DNA of 64,000 nt, taken from contig VZTJ01004182.1 of NCBI GenBank assembly GCA_013397795.1, positions 62,001 through 126,000 on the forward strand. Reading direction: 5' to 3'. The notes beneath the pieces were generated by a model. It made no database searches, was not told the origin of the DNA, and saw nothing but the letters and a program-made list of their open reading frames with translations. Positions 1-13,060 of the stretch are shown here, in pieces. Positions within the stretch are counted from its first letter, which is position 1. Every line of letters begins with the position of its first letter. The position numbers were made by a program, and so were the translations under genes. The stretch comes from Orthonyx spaldingii (taxonomy: Eukaryota; Chordata; Aves; Passeriformes; Orthonychidae).

Positions 1-3000
1 CATGCATATGAATTTTCAGTACACAGCCATAGTGGTATAGATTCTAGCTGCTTTATATTCTCATCTTCTCCCATTGATCCCTTCACACTGCTGAATTTTG
101 CTGTTAGTTGCACACAGCGATAACCTGTGCTTGTTCTAGTGAAATCAGTCATTCTAACATTTCAACTGTTTTCCCTTAGCTGCAGCAAGATAGATTTTTA
201 TTTGAGAGATTAATCTTTTTGAAAACTTTCAGCAGCAAAATTCTTTAGTACTTCACATGTAGAGAGTAGTTAAGGTAAGCTAGAAGCTCACAAACTCACT
301 TTGTAACCTACCTATCTGAAATTTTATTGCTGATCTGCTTCAAGTCAGAACTAAGGTATATGAAAGCCTTGCAAATGTTCCTGTGCAACATCTCAGTTTT
401 GGAGGAGGTATTATCCTTCCTGTTTTAAAAAGAAAATGCCCTGGGGCATGTTCACGGTGTTTGGATGGCAGAAGTTTCATTGTGTCCACATTACAAAACA
501 GATCAATGCTGGAGAGTTGCACGAATATAGCTCCAGGCCCAGGTTTAATAATCTGCAATTCAACTGGGATGTGAATTATTTGGGCTGCCCTCAGCAGCAT
601 CCTAGCTGGACCTCTGTGGCTTCAGGGTTAGAGAGACTTCCATCTCCCTGAAAAGATCCCTTGTAAATACACTTTTTGTGTTCCTTTAAGATCAGGGCTG
701 TTGTTATGGACTGAGAGTGTAACAAGACATGGAGAGGGATGTGAGGGTCAGCTCAGGCCGCAGCAGGAGGCAGCATAACCAGGGATAAGGTTGGCTGCAG
801 ATGGCCAGAATATCAAAGCAGAGCTTCGTATATTCAGTCATCCACAAACTGATCTCCTATTTGTCATCAAAGTGGAAAGCATGTGAGTATCATGGTAAGC
901 AGACCTTTGAGTTAAAATGACAACAGAGCAGTGTTGACTGAGAAGAAAAAAGCAGCCAGGAATGAAGCTGTGCCATTGCTTGGCTCAGAAACTCTTGGCA
1001 GCTCACCTTGCTGGCAACAGAGAATAGCTCAGAGACTGGGAAACACCTGAAGGTCCTTCTCTTCAGTGTCCCTTCAGCTCAGCTCTGTCCTTCCTGCCTG
1101 AGCAAAGGCTTGAGCCAGTGCCCTGCAGAACACAGAACAAAGGACAGCTTCACAGAGGGCTGGTGCAGAAATCCAGGCTCCCTGTACTTCTTTCTTTGCC
1201 AGTAAGATGCCAAGGACCACAAACACTTAATGACCATCTAAAAGTCAGTCACTAAAATGAGTATGGTTTGTTTAACTGCAATTTCCAGGCAGACATATAT
1301 TAATACAGATTTTATACCCAAGACTGTTCATGGTTGAATTTCCATACTAAGAAATTCTCAATGTGAATTGCCTGCAGCATTACTCATTTAATTTCTATCA
1401 GCTCAGCCACACTGCATGATTCAGGGTCAAAAGCACAGCTGTAGAAATGGCCATCACTGACTGCTGGAAAAGCTTCTACATGTGCAATCCATTAATAGAC
1501 TACCGGTGAGAAAACCAGAGTAAAAGCTCATAATTTCTGCTGAGGAGAATGTTCTTTACAGCAATTTAAAAGAAGAGCCCTAGTTAATGCTGCTGCAGGG
1601 GAAGGCAGCAAGATCATTGACTCTGCATTGCTTAGCATGGCATGGTCTTGGGACCCTATGCATGCTCTCCCCAGCTTAATTAAAAAAAAAAATGTGAGAA
1701 GTGATGAGTATTCTTGCTAACCCCATTCTGCAAAGAGGTTTATGGGCTGCAGTCAATGGTGCAGATAACAGCAGGGACTGGAATTTCAAAGGGCAATGAA
1801 AGGTGAGAAGGCACTTCCTAGACATCTCTTTCTCAGCCTAGGAATCAGCCCTTGAGCTATGGCTGATACAGTTTGGAGAAGCAGCAGTCTTCTTCATACT
1901 GGTTCTCTGATTATCACAATAGCCAAAATGTGTTTCAGTTTTAAAGCAGATGAAAAAGCTGAGGCAAAGGAAAAGTATTACAGGATCAATTTTTAAAGAA
2001 AAGAAGTTTTGTTACCACTAAAATTAAAGTCTCAGGTTATAAATGAAACTGCTATTTGTCTTCTCTGTGAGGTATATTCCCTCAGTAAGAGAATCTGAAC
2101 CAGTCCATTCAAATCTCATTCATGAAAATATGGAGGGGTGCTGTGTGCCACCACCACTGTGTGGTACAAATGGGAACAATAAATAGGGTCTTAGGAAAAA
2201 GACAGTAAACATTTGAAATATCTCCATTTCAGAAAGGATTCAAATATTTCAATAGGAGGCATGTCTCCCTCCTATTTTTACTCAAGTGGTGTTTACTTCA
2301 GCTAATGGAAATAGTCTTGCTATGCAGCCTTTTCGTATGCAGGGTGGCGAGTGTGCAGAGCAACTGGGTCAGGGTGTGCCTCATGCCTTTTCCATTAAGT
2401 ATGTCTTTTGTTTATATTGTATTGCCAAATTAGTCAGAGAAATTGTGTGTGCGTCTCTGACACTGATCGGGACAGCCTCCTCCCAGCCTAGTCCTCTGTG
2501 ATTAAAAGAATTCTCTTAAAGGTCAGGAATACAACAACAGGGAAGCCTAGAGGCTCAGGGACAGCCCCAGAGATGGATACTCTCTTCACTCAACACTAAC
2601 TGAAGCATACTGGTTTGGGAATCCATGTATAAATATGTTAATGTCACTGCTAGACAGTGGAGCGCAAGGAGTTGCCTCGCCTCTCTGGAGACTGGGAGAG
2701 TTGTTTTCACTGAGGGTTCATGGTGAGGTTTTGAGTGGGAGTGGAGAAGAAGGAATTCCTTATCTGCACCTAAAGAGATAACCTAGATGAAGAAACTGTT
2801 TTGCACATCTTCAGTAGTTATTTCCAAGTTAGTTTATAATTTTTTTTTACAACTTCTTCATCCAACAGATACAGCAGCAGTCTCAAAATTTGAAAGTATA
2901 ATGGAACTTCCATTCAGATTGAAACTGTAGTATTTTCTACAAAGAACTTTGAATAATAACTTAGTCTTATACTGCCCTGTAGAGCTTCAGGATGCTCTTC

Positions 3001-4619
3001 CTGCTATGTAGCCTTTCATGATCTGCCTGTCTGAACCCTCTGCAGGACTATGCAGGAGAGGATGCTCCAGCCTCACCGAAACTCCTGACTTGGAGCCTGA
3101 CTTGGAGGTCTTGGGCATATACAATTTTCTCAAATGTCTGAGCAAAAAGCTCTGGCATGCAGTCTGCAAGGAGTTAGAACACACTCCAGTCATACCAAGA
3201 TATAGATAAAAGACTAAGACAGACCCACAGACTAGATGTAGTCAGAGACAAGTTTATGCATATCTCCATATCACCTGCACTGAAAATGAAATAGTGGAGC
3301 CTCATTATCAGCAAGTAGGAGAGAATTTTCCCCACCTAGTTCCTAGGACTTAAGTCAGTGTGAGATAAAACGTTGGATCCCTCAAGGGAAAAAAATTTGA
3401 AAGGATAACTTCATCAGCAAAGATAGTTCGTAAACATAGGCATGTGTGCATTCAGCTCTGTGAAGGAAATATTCACTATAAAATGGCTGTGCATCTTTCT
3501 GGCATATGATATTGAATACTTTTTGAATACATTTGCTAGCTTATATGGCTGGATGCACCAGATATGAGACCTTGCCTATGAAAGAAACTGATAAATAAGC
3601 TTTTAAATATATTCAGTCAACAAACCCTTGCATTAGGTCATGCTTGTACTTTGATTCTTGCTTTTAAGATCAGCTAAACCTCTGCTTCCTGTCAGGTTGG
3701 CTATATAACTTCTAGGCCTCTGCTACAGTCACACCTAGGGCACAGCTGAGAAAGATTCCCTTAATTTGCAGATGGAGAAGAAATAAGGAACCAGAGCACG
3801 TCCAGAAGGAGTCTGATAAATATGGGTTCAATTTTTAGCTCTAAATCCTATGATAATACATTACTCACAGAATTATCTCCTAGTTGATTAAATAAATGGG
3901 CATCCAAATACTGTTTTTCCTGAAGACTGAAACCATTTCAAGTAACACTCTCACAGTGTCAGCAAACTCTCCCTGTCTTGAATAAGACTGTCCTTCATGC
4001 ACAAATGTGATTTTTAACATTAAGAGCCCCTTGTTAATTGAGGACTGACAAACAAGAGTACTTGAGGATGAGAGAAAACAGAAATGAGCATATGGTTCTA
4101 ACAGAAAGACACACCTGGTCACAGGTATGAAAGAGCACGTCCACAAAAGAGGTCACTTCAATGCCCTAAATCAATATTTTGTTGGACTTGACTTTAGATA
4201 TTTGCTCAGATCCTGTGTGATCAGTTGACTCCTGAATGTTCCTAAACTCCCAATACTTTCTCAATCAACATGGACAAGTTGCATTCTGACACTGCCAAGC
4301 TGTGCAGAGACCAGACAAATGCCTAGGGTCTGGAGGGATGATCGGACTCTGCTTTTCCCAGTCAGTTACTTGAAGGACACTCTCTACTTCATCATCTCAG
4401 ATCATTTCCCTGATAACAAGCAACTGCTGTCACTGTTTTCCCTCCTAACTTAAGACACTCTCCTGCAACCCCGTAGACCCCATTTTACCTTGCTCAGAAA
4501 GGGGCCAGAATGCAGATCTGGTGGGAGATGTAGCGTTTAGGCTAAGGGAATCAGATGTGAACTCTTCCTTTGAAGCAAGCCCACCCTTCAAGAGCAATAA
4601 ACATTAATCAGATCAGAAA
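1..4619. other. unique noncoding DNA, no gene seen
   Basis: AT-rich unique sequence with frequent stops in all frames; the longest open frame is 88 codons (3880-4146, minus) and has no recognisable domain. An A11 run lies at 1682-1692. An exact 12-bp tandem duplication lies at 3084-3107. I see no interspersed repeat that I can name, no CpG cluster and no convincing exon. It could be intron or intergenic DNA. Confidence 0.6.
3084..3107. repeat. exact 12-bp tandem duplication
   Basis: The unit CCTGACTTGGAG occurs twice head to tail (3084-3095 and 3096-3107) with no mismatch. The surrounding sequence is unique. This is a typical replication-slippage product and probably young, because the copies are identical. 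Confidence 0.9.
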
Positions 4620-4750
4620 ACTTTATAGCACAGTGGTTAAAGCACTTGACAGAGATGCAACAGGACAAGCCAAATATCTTCCCTCAATCTTCCTGTCAAC
4701 GTGTGAAATCTGGAATGAAGGTCCTAATTCAAATTCAATGGAATAGGGAA
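4620..4750 (+). repeat. tRNA-derived SINE remnant, MIR-like
   Basis: The stretch TATAGCACAGTGGTTAAAGC at 4624-4643 matches the well-known 5' part of mammalian-wide interspersed repeats (ATAGCATAGTGGTTAAGAGC). About 80-90 bases later, GTCCTAATTCAAATTC sits where the tRNA B-box-like GGGTTCAAATCC would be expected, with extra bases in between. The rest is too decayed to follow. MIR-type SINEs are known at low copy number in birds. I infer an ancient fossil SINE; a chance match to the first motif is possible but less likely. Confidence 0.5.
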
Positions 4751-7700
4751 TTCCTGCACAGCTCAGGTGTCTGTGAAGTAGAGCCCTCCCTCTGTAGCAG
4801 AGATGTCTCTTTTTGAATCCTTTACTGAGCTGTGGGTTGGGGAATCACTGGTGAAAGCAGGTGCCTTGCCCTTATGGTGTGTGCCCATACCTAGGCACCA
4901 CCTACAATCTTGACAAATATTCCTGCCTGGCTTTGCAGGTTGTTGCCCTGCTTGCTGGAGTCTCAGTGCGGGACGTCAGACTCTGGTACAGAAATCTCTG
5001 ACAGACCATGGGAAGCAATAGCAGTCAAGCTGCAGCCCTCACCAGAGAATGAAACACAATACAATGCTCTCTATGTAGACAAGATACCTATTCAGTCCAC
5101 ATAAAGCAGACCTGCTCAGCAGATAGGTTGGAGCCAGGTCAGTCAAGTGCATGTGTTGCAATGTCAGGTGCACTGTAGAGAGTCCATCTCCCTCTGCACA
5201 GCATTCAGGGAGGTACAGGGCTACGAATTTCCCATCACAGTACCACACAAGGCTGCGTGATCTGGCTGCAAATGCAGATGTCTCCAGGTCCAGCTGATTT
5301 ACCAGCCTTCTTCTCCATGTGGCAGCACTACATTTTGTTGCCTTCATGGCTCTCACTCTTCAGGTTACACGGACGTGGGGATGCTCCTACTGCCTCTGCA
5401 TGGCTCTGGACAGTGGGTGCTGCCTGTCACATGCTGCAGCCCCACCAGGATGTTTCTATTTATGCCCTGGGGATGGAAGGAGCAGGCTGGCATCTAACTT
5501 GACAGAGGTCTTAGGCAGAAGAGCTTTTGAAGATGAAGTTCTTTACAAAAGCTAATCTTCCTAACTTCTTGGCAAACAAGAATGTAAAGAAAGGCTGGAA
5601 CAATTGTTGCCTAGAGTCGGACAACAACTCCTCCTGGTCCTTCTAGTAAGCATCAGGTCCTCCGTGTCAGGGTGTGAGCAGCTGTGCAATGTCTGGCCTT
5701 GCACAAGCTCTGACACTGCCTAACTAACAATTGTACTAGGGCTTGGGAGTGACTTCGAGCCTGGAACACAAATTATAAATAAAGTGACTTCAGAGAGACT
5801 TCGATCAACTTTCATGTACTGACACCCTGGAGACAAACTGGGAGGGTTTGTCTGCCTTTGCCAGTGATTATAGCCTGAAGTCAATCACTGTTGTCAGCCT
5901 TTTTTGTTGTCAGAGGAGAGAACAGCCATAGGCCATATTTTTAAAATGTCTTTTCTCAGAGATGACATTGCCTCAGGCCATCTTTTCCCTCCCCTCCATG
6001 CCCATCAGACAGAAAAGCTGGCTTTCAGTTCAAAGATTAGCTCAAAAACTTAGCTTTGGTGAATCAGTGTTTGTTGATTATTTTTGTAGTCCATTTTTTT
6101 TTTAATACAAAGTGCTGTGATTATGTGTGTGAACCTTCCCTTCTGGCCTCAGCCTCAGACACCCATGTGGGTGCTCAGGTGGGCATCTGGTGTGTTTCTG
6201 TCCTTCTGACCCAGGTTAGCTTTCTTCAAGCCAGTTCTTAAGTTAGTCCCCAGAAACAAATGTGAGGAATAAAAGAAGAAAAGAAAAAAAGCCTCTCAAG
6301 ATTTAATCATCCCCAAGGGTAAAGCAGTGTGCAATTGGTAAGAAAGGTCACTGAGGGTCAAGAGGATTCGGGGAGGAAAGTGCCTTTCATGAGGAATTGC
6401 AAATGTTTACTTTAAACAAGTATTTAAAAAGTCAAGATCCTGAAAGAAGCCATATGTTTCAATTTTGAGACCAATTAGTCTGCCTCATCTGCAGTTTATT
6501 CTGTGGACTTTTGGCCTTTCACTTCTTCTGAAGGCAAGGAGGCTAATGTGCCAGCACAATTTCTGATAGGCAAGGGAAAGTTGGGGCAGCTGCCTGAAAT
6601 GATTTTGAGAGATGCACTTGAGAATGCTTTTCAGAAATGATACAAAGATTGACTGAGCAAAGGAAAGAGGAATTTGACTGTGCCTCTTTGGTGGAGGAAA
6701 GCTCTGATAGTCACACACCACAGCACTGATCTGTTTGTGTTTTGTTCTGCACTTGGATAATGAGAGTCTTTAAGAATTCGTTAGGGCTTTGTTTGCGTAT
6801 GTTTGCATACATAATCATGCTCTTTTCTCTATTTCTCTCTTTCTACAAGGATTATTTGACTTTTTTAACTTCAGGAAGGCGTTTTTCAGCAAACAGAATG
6901 TCAAGAGAAAATGAAAACCTGTCATGAATAACAGGCGTCACTCCAGGAATCCACTAGCAGCATTATATTTCTTGTGGCCCCTGTCAGAACATGTAACCTC
7001 TAAAAACAACTAAAGACAAGACAAAGCCAACCTGAAACAATTGTCCTCTTCATATATAGATGTTTCTATTACTCTCTTCACCTGGCTCACTGTTCATGTG
7101 TACCACAGTCAACACTGAATGCCCTGGGAGCAGGGACAGGGCCAATTGCTGCTCTTCCTACTGCTCTTAACCAGTCCAACAATACAGACACACAGTATGT
7201 ATCAAATGATTTATACAGCAGGAGCAGAAAATTCCACAGCATCAAGCACTTAAGCACACTGCACCATCACCATTTCTTCAGCAAAAGTATTCTAGGACTG
7301 AGTGGCAGTCTTGGCTATAAGTCTTTTCAATCCAGGTATCCAAATTCAGCCTCATCCATTTTCATTCATCAGAACTCTTTTCATGAATTCAGATGTAACT
7401 CAAGGTTGAGAACAGAAGTGAAGTCTTGGTCCCAGTCAAATCCGCAACAAAACAGGGTAGAGCATGACATGGGTTTCACTCAACATCCCACTTCCCTGAC
7501 TGCCAGTCCTGTATCATACATTAGGTTGCACTTTACCACTCAGAACAATCACCAGAGCAAGGACAAATTTCATAACAGAATCTAAAACCTCAGCATTTAA
7601 CAGGTTTGCTGATGTTAGAGGAAATTAATATGAGTCACTCATTTAGAGGAGAAAACATGTGAAATCTCTAGCTTTCCTACTGTTTGGAATTGAATATCTG

Positions 7701-9231
7701 AAACTTTAGCAAAGTTCATACTAAAAATTGGACTGTTTTATAGGCAAATAAAGGGTGATGATTTGTCTGAAATACTAAAATTCCCATGAAGCAGGAATCC
7801 ACATAAACTGCTTGTTTCTTCTCATAATAATAAAAATGAAAAAAAATCCTTGATTTTTCAGTGCCCAGCAAAAATATGAGACCTACCAGTGTCTCCATTG
7901 AGAATTATTCTAATATTTTTTCAGCTGAGGAATTCTGAACTCACCAAAGCTTAAAATTCCATATGTGTATAAATTGCTACATGAAAGAACTCTTTCTGTA
8001 AAACTGGTATTTATTACCTATATAGAGACAGCAAAATGAAACTGAATTAAAGGAACAGCTCAGACTAACATTAAAGAATATAGGATTTCTAGATGCAGTT
8101 CAACTTAACATTTTACAGAGTCTGACAGTATTGAGGACTGAAACAAAATGGAACCAAGTATGTATTTATTAAAATTCCAGAGAAGTAGATGGAATAGTGT
8201 AGCATCATGTAGACATAAGTATTTTGTTAAAATAGGGACAGATAGTCTGGAAAGGCAAGGCATCCCCCAAGATCTTCTGGCAGTGACATACACTTTTAAT
8301 TGCAGTATCTATTTCATCCTAGATTCTCCATCATATACCTCTGAGAGCAACGGCATGTCTGAAACAGGAAAAAGAACCATGTCTTTTAGCAAAAATAGCT
8401 TTCTCTGAAATCTTTTTTTTAAAATGGATGCTGACTTGAGGGGTTCATTCATGAAAATAAAATTGGGTGAATGATTTCCAGCCTAATTGAAAAATAAAAC
8501 AACTTATTGCAGAAAGATAATAGGTTCATTTTTCATTCACTCATGTAATAAATTAAGCATGAGAGATTATTTTTCTCCCCAAGTCACTCTATAATATGTT
8601 CTGAAGCTTGCCCAGTTCATGAAATTGTATCATAAATCCAGCAACTGTGACTTCCACTTCAAGGAAATGCTGTTGTATAAGCACTAAATATGACAGTGCT
8701 GAATGGTGCATGACAGTTTCCAAAAGCAAAATACCTTAAGGGCTCATCCATTTGCCCTGGTCTCTGAGGAGACCTGATGAAGTTCATGAATGAGACATTG
8801 TATTTTGGACAACTTTTGTTAAACCAGATGCTTCCTAACTTAGTTTGAAGCATTTGGAAGATGTTTCCAAATGCCAGGACTTAGTTTCACAATATTTCTG
8901 GGCATTGTGGGTTCAGTCCTGCAAATTGTACAGAGCAGATCTCAGTAGTCCTTCCACAGTCAGAAGAGGTTTTCCCATGGGAAGGTCCTGCTCTGTAATG
9001 CTTCCAAAGAGACCAACAACCCTCACACAAGGGTTTTAAATAGGCAATTAGGACTGTGAGGTCATATGATACAAAAAAGCTACAGGAGAAGAAAATGGGA
9101 AGCATTGGCTAAGTTAAAAAAATACATATATATTATTTAATATAAAACAATCTGAATTGCAGTGAGTACAGATTCCTTGGGGCTTGAAATGTGATCACAG
9201 TTCATGGCTGTATTCCTGCTAGAGACTGAGG
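4751..9231. other. unique noncoding DNA, no gene seen
   Basis: AT-rich with short open frames only (the longest is 105 codons at 5039-5356, minus, with no family recognised). It contains a T-run near 6095-6105, an A/G-rich patch around 6268-6292 and a very AT-rich run at about 9109-9155. Nothing else can be supported. Confidence 0.6.
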
Positions 9232-9871
9232 TTGCAAACTGAAATGGTTTATTCCCTTATCCTGAGCCTTTCTCTTCATGGCAAGAGGATACACCAGAGA
9301 TCAACCAGGTGTGTTTTTACGCCTGTAGCCACTTCTTTGTCTCCCTTTCACAAGCATGGGCACCAGCAAGGCTATGAGTGTTGTATCTGCATCCCGCAGC
9401 AGCTGAGTGGCACATGCCCAACCAGCACAGCCTGGGACATGCGTACAGAACAACACCACATCACACAGACTGTAGTCATCAGACCAGGCTGTTCGATGTC
9501 TGCCTGCCATGATAGCCAGATGCCAGGGAATCTGCCAGATCATCCCACTGGAAGAGCAGCGGGTTTTCACTGAGTGCAGGTGGTAGCTGGCAGACTGGGC
9601 AGCTGGTACAGTGTAGGAAGAACACCACACTCCATCAGTGACCAAAGCCAGTTGCCTAAGGTGAACAGCAATGATCCCAAGTGCCAAGTGCTTGCTGCCT
9701 CCCGTGCAGTCTGTCTTTGCTGTAACCATCTGCAGTCCAAAAAGAGTCCAGATCAGCAAATCTTTCTGGTCACTGCGACAGCACATGTTGGAGCATCCTG
9801 GCTGTCACAGCACAGCAAGTACTTTTGCTGCTCATCTGCCCAGAACTACTTGTGCACCTGATTTGCACTGA
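9232..9871. other. patch open in several frames on both strands, unrecognised
   Basis: Between 9232 and 9871 the sequence is GC-richer than its flanks. It is open on the minus strand for 161 codons (9301-9786) and on the plus strand for 113 (9232-9573), 95 (9574-9861) and 66 codons. The minus-strand product is rich in Cys, Ser, Ala and Trp and has no signal peptide, repeat or motif that I know. There is no poly-A tail, no target-site duplication and no obvious splice-site pair around it. It could be a decayed processed pseudogene, a fossil transposon, or chance in a GC-richer patch; chance is the most likely explanation. Confidence 0.2.
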
Positions 9872-10858
9872 AATGAATAATGCTGACAACTCATAGAGTA
9901 CTCTTCTGACCCATAGCTCAAACTGGTTTACAGGTACGGCAGTGTTATCACATTTAACTGAATGAGTCATGTAAGGAATGAGGAGGTGAAATGATCTATT
10001 CCCATCACCGGCAGGAAGGAAATCAGCCCTTCGCCTAACCTGTAAGCCCTTTGCTTTCTCTGACAGACCCCACTACCCAAGCTGTACTTCTCACAGCACT
10101 GCAGTGCTCAGATTCTATGTATGAAGCAGTAAAGCCCATAAAATGAATGAAAGCTAATATGACTACTTCACTAATGACTGTTGAAATTGCTGATGAATTA
10201 CAGACACTCTCTCTAAGGTCTAAAAGAGACAAGCTTTTGGCACACACTCCTGTTGTCTTGGCATATGTGTGACGTTTAGTGTGTTGGATTCATTGCCTGC
10301 TGCTTTTCTTTGAATTCTAGTAGCATCCTTGTCCACAACCTTAAGAAGTTATACACAGATACATTTTGGAGAACATAAATGTCTTGCTCTTGGTTTTGAA
10401 TCTGTCCTAATGCCTAAATATATTATTGTGATGGTTCCCTCTTTCATATTTCCCTCACTTTTCTACTTGCCACTACAACCTTCATCTGCCTCTTCTCTCA
10501 TGTAACTCTGAGCAAATCCAGCAGCAATTTACACCAACTTCTTTTCCTCTAGTGAGTATGAGAAGGTGCAGGGGCCAGTCTTGCTTCTCCACCTGTCGGT
10601 GCATGGGCTTGCCCATCATGGTCATATTTCAACTGACAGCCTCTCTTTTCTTCCCCAGTCACTTCTGTATGACAGACCTGCTGTCCTTGCTTTTTCCAGC
10701 TGCAGAAAGATCAACTGCTGTACTGGTAAATCTGTTTCACTGCTTTTGCTTACGACCCTCCCCCAGACACTGAGACATGCCAGGCACTTCATTTTTTTCC
10801 CACTCTTCCGTTAGTCACATCTTCCCCACCCCAGCGTTATTTATACAATAAACTTGCA

Positions 10859-10876
10859 GCCAAGGGTTTCCTTGGC
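10859..10876. repeat. short perfect inverted repeat
   Basis: GCCAAGG, loop GTTT, then CCTTGGC: a 7-bp GC-rich stem with a 4-nt loop. It is isolated and no longer precursor-like fold is apparent around it, so I do not call an RNA gene. Confidence 0.7.
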
Positions 10877-12710
10877 AACACACATGCCTTCCTGCTATCT
10901 ATTTTACAACAGGCTTGAATTGTCCCGCAATAGCTTAGAGGCAGCAATTTAACACAGCTGGTGGCACAATACTTCTATTCTGAGTAAACGTTTCCTCACC
11001 AGAGGTAACTCCTGTGCTGGTAACTGAGCTTTCATTCATCTGTAAGGGCAAGTAAAGGAACATATTACTTCGTGAAAATAGAAGTAAAGTGAAAGCACGA
11101 TGGGAGCAGCCAGAACAAAGCATCCCAAGAGCTGCACTTATTTTATACTGCAAACTAATCAGTTACTGAGCAGCAATAACTGAGGTACCTAAGTTTATTT
11201 CGCTTCATGAATGAAAGAAGACTTTGTGCTAACTCAGCTTGCATAAGGGCATGATAGGTCTCTATTGGGTACTTATGCTACAACATCCTCAATAGTTATA
11301 CTTGTAATTCTTACCTTTTTTTTTCCTCTCTGTACCTTTGTTCATAAGAAAAGCAAGGTTGGCAAGGGCAAATTATTTTTCTTGAGCTGTTTAACATACT
11401 AGACACAATAGAGAACTCTTGAGTGCACACTTGTACACATCAGAGCAAGCAGATGAGAGAAATATGTTGCCACAGATTTTCTTTATCTCTAGTCAGTCAG
11501 TCTCTGGAATAGACATCATTGAAGGCTGAATATGAGTGTCCATTTTATCTGCCTTTAAATCACTGAATCAGAGAACAAATTGAGGTTAGGGAGTTCACGG
11601 GTGCATGTACAAGTTATATACTATATATTCCTGTACCTCAGAGTAATCCTTCCCTAAAATGGAGGGAGATTTTGACTATAAAAAAGCCATACATCTTCAC
11701 TATACCCCTGAACGAGGTAATTTCCCATTTTTGCCTCTATTTCTCTTGACATTCTATTGACCAGTTCTGAAAGAACTTTGGAAGCTTTGTTGTGCTGCTA
11801 ATGCTGCATTTGCAATAACTTCTCTAACAAATGTAGCTTCTTCCTCTAACAAATTGTTTGAAAGCAACCTCTATTGCTTGTGTGTGGAAATCCATAAAAC
11901 ATTACTGGAGTACCTTTCCATGCAGAGCAAGTTCAGTCAATAATTTTGCAAGCAAGCTTTTCAGTGATTTTTGTTGTTGTCCAGCATCCAGTGCTGCTCT
12001 GGAGTTGAACTTGAGTAAATTTTGCTGCCAAAAATGTGCAGCCAGGAGCAAGTGAGGACTGCCAGGTCTCCCAGCTGAGCAGAAGCCTTCAAACTCAGGT
12101 AACACAGTGAGGCAGTGTGGGACTTGCTGTGGGACTGAGCACCTCTAGCCAGACTCAGCTAACATGGCAAGATGAAGCCTGCATGGAGCAAGCTGACATT
12201 TGGGTACAAAATACCAAGCACTTCTATAAATGAAAGATTCCAGCTAGTTGAATTTTGTCAAGTGTGCCTACACAAGTGCTTGCAACACTTCTAACAGTCT
12301 TGGGAGGTCTGGGAGGGTGTTGTCACATTTTTTGTGGCAGATATGTCCTTGTTCATCTGTTATCAAGACTTCTAGTATTGTGAAAGGGGCTTTCACTTTT
12401 TTTTTTGAATGAAGTCTTGGCACTAGTCACCTGAAGAAGTACGTGGTATTGTATTTTTCTTGATGACTGTTGTAGCCAATACAACCTATTTGTATAAGTG
12501 AAAAAGGAAGAAAAGTTGCAAGCACTATCAATACTAAATTAACTTACTTTTAAAAATATTCCCCAGTGGGCAGATTTTGACTTCTGAACACCAAGTATTC
12601 TCACCAAAACCAATTCTACAGCAAAGAATTGATATAGTGCAGCATACAGCAGAAGAACATGCCTAAATACTTTACCCAGAAATATTGCCTCTGTATTCTT
12701 AAATATTAAA

Positions 12711-12734
12711 TGAACTGTAAATTGAACTGTAAAC
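12711..12734. repeat. 12-bp tandem duplication
   Basis: TGAACTGTAAAT (12711-12722) is followed directly by TGAACTGTAAAC (12723-12734). The two copies differ only at the last base. Confidence 0.85.
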
Positions 12735-13060
12735 CAAACTGCAACATGCTTTAATAATGAATCAAATAACAGGTCCAAATAATGACTGAAAAGATGAAAG
12801 AAAAAATTTTTCCAGTATACCCTTTTCAGAAATACTGACATTATATTGTCTGCCCACCTTGACATCAGCGGTGCATGGAGATTTATTGGTAGCAACTAAG
12901 ACCCATGATTTTTATTTTGTTTGTCTCCAGACAGATAGGAAATTCAAACAGAGGTCTATTTACTTAAAGGACAGGTATACTTTCTAGCAGTATATTCAGC
13001 TGGGCAGGTTTTCTCCCCCTTAAAATGATAAATCTGATGGATGATACAGTCATCTCTCGC

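Larger units (their letters stand above)
9872..13060. other. unique noncoding DNA with a pyrimidine-rich stretch
   Basis: No gene seen; the longest open frame is 118 codons (12539-12895, minus) in an AT-rich stretch, unrecognised. From about 10440 to 10830 the plus strand is strongly C/T-biased (many CTTC, CTCC and TTCC runs). A 7-bp perfect hairpin follows at 10859-10876, and a 12-bp near-exact tandem duplication lies at 12711-12734. Confidence 0.55.

Noticed and set aside
340..651. Overlapping open frames of 63-86 codons on both strands
   Set aside because: Short, mutually overlapping, no domain, no splice or start context; consistent with chance.
11560..11600. Inverted CR1 end (ATCACTGAATCAGAGAAC...)
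   Set aside because: Only loose resemblance to AATCACAGAATCATAGAA and no GGTTGGAA-type continuation.
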